DNA of 64,000 nt, taken from contig NZ_FODT01000004.1 of the NCBI RefSeq assembly GCF_900110435.1, forward strand, positions 414,012 to 478,011, read 5' to 3'. Position 1 is the first letter of the stretch; every line of letters starts with the position of its first letter. Shown piece after piece: positions 62,866 to 64,000 of the stretch. The notes beneath the pieces were generated by a model, which did no database searches, had not been told where the DNA came from, and saw nothing but the letters and a program-made list of their open reading frames with translations. Position numbers and translations under genes: made by a program. The stretch comes from Rhodopseudomonas pseudopalustris (lineage in GTDB: Bacteria > Pseudomonadota > Alphaproteobacteria > Rhizobiales > Xanthobacteraceae).

Positions 62866-63177
62866 ATGCCCTCACGAACACTCACCAGCGCAATTGCTCT
62901 GACCACGCTGCTTGGCAGCGGCGCGGCTCTGGCTCAGGAGCGGGGATCGGAGGCGCAGCGCGAAGCCTGCACGCCCGACGCGTTGCGGCTGTGCAGCCAG
63001 TACATTCCTGATGCGGGGCGGATCGAGAGCTGCCTGCGTGACGCCGGGCCGCGGCTGAGCCAGGCTTGCTACGTGGTGTTCCATCCGCCGAGCGAGACCA
63101 GAGCGCCGCCGATGCGCACGGTGCGACGCCAGCAGCGTCCGCCACAGCAGCAGGTCGAGGACGTCGAGGACCAGTGA
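62866..63177 (+). CDS. Small exported cysteine-containing protein
   Basis: A 103-residue protein with a signal peptide ending near GAALAQER (residue 24). The mature part has four cysteines in a spaced pattern (EACTPDALRLCSQYIPDAGRIESCL...LSQACY), suggesting two disulfides in the periplasm. The last 30 residues are basic and glutamine-rich. Function unknown; small proteins with this cysteine spacing are recurrent in this lineage. Confidence 0.72.
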   Translation: MPSRTLTSAIALTTLLGSGAALAQERGSEAQREACTPDALRLCSQYIPDAGRIESCLRDAGPRLSQACYVVFHPPSETRAPPMRTVRRQQRPPQQQVEDVEDQ

Positions 63178-63255
63178 CAGCGCACGAGCGCGTGTCGGCG
63201 TGGCGGAAGGCTCACGCCGAAAGATAAGGGCAGGGCGGCTCGGTGGCCGCTCCTG

Positions 63256-63289
63256 CCGAGCGGTGGAGCTTGGCAGCTCCACCGCTCGG
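63256..63289. terminator. Bidirectional terminator between two convergent small genes
   Basis: CCGAGCGGTGGAGCT (63256-63270) and AGCTCCACCGCTCGG (63275-63289) form a perfect 15-bp stem with a TGGC loop. Short T or A runs outside it are weak, but its position between convergent stops suits a shared terminator. Confidence 0.75.
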
Positions 63290-63304
63290 TTCACCGCTGA
63301 ATCT

Positions 63305-63562
63305 TCAGCGACAGACGCGGGTCTTGGTGACCACGCGGCGGCCATAGGGGCCGCGGCGCACTTCCGTGCGCACGGTGCACACCGGGCCGCGGCGGATCAT
63401 GCGGCGGCGCTCGATGTAACGCTGCGCCGAGATGTCGGTCATCGGCGCCACTACGGCGGACGTCGCCGGTGCCGGAGTCGCGGCCGACGCGGGAGCACTC
63501 AACGCGCCCAGACCCAGTGCAATCGCGGCAGCCACGCCGAAGGCAAATTTCTTCACAAGCAT
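63305..63562 (-). CDS. Small basic exported protein of unknown function
   Basis: An 85-residue protein with a signal peptide (VKKFAFGVAAAIALGLGALSAPASAA, cleavage near residue 28). The mature C-terminus is strongly basic with two cysteines (RRRMIRRGPVCTVRTEVRRGPYGRRVVTKTRVCR), which could form one disulfide. GAGGAGA precedes the ATG at 63562 (minus strand). In-frame sequence upstream to 63739 lacks this site. No homologous function recognised. Confidence 0.7.
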   Translation of the reverse strand: MLVKKFAFGVAAAIALGLGALSAPASAATPAPATSAVVAPMTDISAQRYIERRRMIRRGPVCTVRTEVRRGPYGRRVVTKTRVCR

Positions 63563-63854
63563 TCTCCTCAGTCGGATGATCATGCGGTCTTGCTGACCTC
63601 GCGCCACTTTCATCACGGCGAGCTGAATTGAAGGTGAAGGAACCATGGCGACAAAGCGGCGCGAGCGATCGCGTGCTGATTTGGTGGTGCTGGCAGCAGG
63701 CTCTGAGGATGACGCCCATCTGTGCGGATAGGCTCGCACGCAAACGATCTTCGAATTTCAAACAGCCACGTTTCAAGAACTCAAGCGCTCGCATTTCCGC
63801 GACGCATCTGCGCCCGGGCTTTGCGAGGTTCGTTCCGCCCTCTCGAACAAGAGG
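63563..63854. other. Gene-free stretch near the right edge
   Basis: No supported gene on either strand. It contains the upstream region of the small basic protein gene and AT-richer tracts. Short open frames here have neither ribosome-binding sites nor recognisable products. Confidence 0.35.
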
Positions 63855-63964
63855 GCGTGCGGAACGCCGGACGCACGACGCGTCCGCGGCCTCGTGTGCA
63901 TAGTAAAAAAGCACACGAGTTAGTCACCACGGTCACGCCGAACATCGTCCGGCGTTCCGCACGC
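63855..63964. repeat. Nested inverted repeat
   Basis: Outer arms GCGTGCGGAACGCCGGACG (63855-63873) and its exact complement at 63946-63964 enclose an inner hairpin, CTCGTGTGC (63891-63899) with GCACACGAG (63911-63919), whose loop holds an A-run. The long perfect arms suggest a dispersed palindromic element or small mobile unit, possibly continuing beyond the window. Confidence 0.7.
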
Positions 63965-64000
63965 GATGGTGTTAACGGCTTATGTCGTGCTCTCCCCGGC

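Overview
The window looks like chromosome of a high-GC alphaproteobacterium of the Rhodopseudomonas/Bradyrhizobium (Nitrobacteraceae) type. This is inferred from the gene content (CowN, TRAP and NitT/TauT transporters, many acyl-CoA enzymes), from ATGA-coupled operons, and from palindromic repeats of the GTCATTCCGG...CCGGAATGAC kind in several intergenic gaps. No phage, IS element or CRISPR array was found. Most long ORFs opposite the genes listed here are high-GC shadows.

Layout. 1-1481 (minus): end of an osmoprotectant-type ABC transporter. 1584-5103 (plus): NitT/TauT-type ABC transporter plus a Nudix protein. 5070-7358 (minus): GT87 membrane protein and biotin synthase. 7581-9503: leuA, preceded by a candidate leucine leader peptide with alternative RNA helices. 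9620-12658: DctPQM-type TRAP transporter. 12779-13657: LTXXQ-motif protein and tRNA-Lys(CTT), then about 630 bp with no recognisable gene.

14292-22300 is the clearest functional system: a guanidine-I (ykkC) riboswitch followed by an ABC transporter, two DUF1989 proteins and a 1183-residue urea/guanidine carboxylase, closed by an intrinsic terminator. Read together it is a guanidine uptake and nitrogen-assimilation operon. The allophanate hydrolase expected as the last enzyme is absent from the window.

22335-33735: Tex, an acyltransferase, a single Flp pilin, several exported or membrane proteins of unknown role, a hybrid sensor kinase and a small cytochrome c. 33845-47105: an acyl-CoA catabolic island with two acyl-CoA dehydrogenases, a GST, an AraC-type regulator, a BKACE-family enzyme, two acyl-CoA ligases, a biotin-dependent acyl-CoA carboxylase (two subunits) and an enoyl-CoA hydratase, with palindromic repeats in its gaps. 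47201-53101: membrane protein, serine beta-lactamase-like hydrolase, intradiol dioxygenase, aldo/keto reductase and EamA exporter. 53238-59962: Lrp-type regulator divergent from an AceE/MdeB-like 2-oxoacid dehydrogenase E1, then an aldehyde dehydrogenase and an IlvD/Edd-family dehydratase. 59975-60301: cowN with a well-matched sigma-54 promoter, which suggests a diazotroph. The remainder holds a DUF899 gene with an apparent one-base frameshift, a Tlde1-like (DUF2778) protein, two small exported proteins and a nested inverted repeat at the right edge.
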